Below, one piece after another: positions 40,981-41,099 of a stretch of 41,099 bases of DNA (the first letter of the stretch is position 1; the number at the start of each line of letters is the position of its first letter). Both the position numbers and the translations under genes were made by a program. The DNA is from Flavobacterium filum DSM 17961 (GTDB lineage: Bacteria > Bacteroidota > Bacteroidia > Flavobacteriales > Flavobacteriaceae). The stretch covers positions 1 through 41,099 of the forward strand of contig NZ_AUDM01000019.1 of NCBI RefSeq assembly GCF_000425465.1. The letters run 5' to 3'. A model generated the notes under the pieces. It was not told where the DNA came from, made no database searches, and saw nothing but the letters and a program-made list of their open reading frames with translations.

Positions 40981-41099
40981 ATGGCAAATAAAATAACAGA
41001 CATGAGTAAGATAAGAAAAGTCATTAAATTTCATTGCAAGGGCAAGAGTAATTTATTTATCAGCAAGTACCTTTCACTTTCCAGAAACACGGTAAAGAA
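40981..41099 (+). CDS. istA: IS21-type transposase IstA, N-terminal fragment cut by window edge
   Basis: Thirty-nine full codons are present: MANKITDMSKIRKVIKFHCK followed by GKSNLFISKYLSLSRNTVK. The SNLFISKYLSLSRNTV part is the helix-turn-helix found at the N-terminus of IS21-family IstA proteins, which bind the terminal repeats and catalyse transposition with the ATPase IstB. The catalytic DDE domain lies outside the window. The ATG follows the terminal hairpin directly. Confidence 0.8.
   Translation, partial: MANKITDMSKIRKVIKFHCKGKSNLFISKYLSLSRNTVK

Larger units (their letters stand above)
40815..41099 (+). mobile_element. IS21-family insertion sequence, left part only (continues beyond the window)
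   Basis: The element consists of the terminal repeats (40815-40927), an 8-bp hairpin (40961-40980) and the beginning of an istA-type transposase gene at 40981. The right end and the istB gene would lie past 41099. It interrupts the ORF that follows the integrase. Confidence 0.8.

Noticed and set aside
1..41099. tRNA or rRNA genes
   Set aside because: No TTCGA-type T-loop with matching acceptor stem and no rRNA-like block was seen in the short gene-free spacers, although a covariance search could not be run.

Overview
The window looks like chromosome from a Bacteroidota member of the Flavobacteriaceae, most likely Flavobacterium or a close relative. The evidence is low GC, absence of Shine-Dalgarno sites, several TAnnTTTG-type -7 promoter boxes, gliding genes gldF and gldG, a ~310-residue NusB, a leucine dehydrogenase, and a dual cyclophilin-FKBP. 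About 38.3 kb is ordinary, densely packed chromosome. The last 2.7 kb is accessory DNA at the right edge.

Layout, 1-12.9 kb. After a short repeat-rich leader comes a YdeI-like gene. It converges on a minus-strand block, leucine dehydrogenase > nusB > DUF1573 lipoprotein > yajC. Then come an MdlA/YheI-like ABC exporter half with Asp in place of the Walker B Glu, a PUR-family nucleic-acid-binding protein, a CsaA-like tRNA-binding protein, a thioredoxin-like protein, and glycogen genes glgA-glgC. The minus-strand block 9.9-12.9 kb holds a secreted hypothetical, the cyclophilin-FKBP fusion and a fatty acid hydroxylase/sterol desaturase-type membrane enzyme.

12.9-21.2 kb. trmD and a DUF4199 membrane protein are followed by a compact locus: an RDD protein (minus) facing SpoIIM-like, multi-TM, DUF4129, DUF4350, MoxR AAA+ and DUF58 genes (plus). 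This is a membrane-associated MoxR/DUF58 module of unknown job and the best candidate in the window for a coherent, poorly understood system.

21.2-38.3 kb. A 328-bp spacer of degenerate repeats carries a perfect 22-bp inverted repeat. It is followed by a SpoU methyltransferase, the rel-fur-purA run, an ankyrin protein, purC, a beta-barrel protein, a small membrane protein, phoH, a SAM hydrolase-type gene and a monooxygenase-fold protein. gldF-gldG follow, preceded directly by a 16-copy 8-bp tandem repeat, then dnaN, a LipL32-like secreted protein, a tandem universal stress protein and mnmE.

38.3-41.1 kb. The 3' end of mnmE appears to be an integration site. Downstream lie an overlapping operon (zinc-ribbon/double-HTH protein, tyrosine recombinase, unknown ORF) and the left end of an IS21-family element that truncates the unknown ORF and runs off the window. 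No rRNA, tRNA or CRISPR array was seen.
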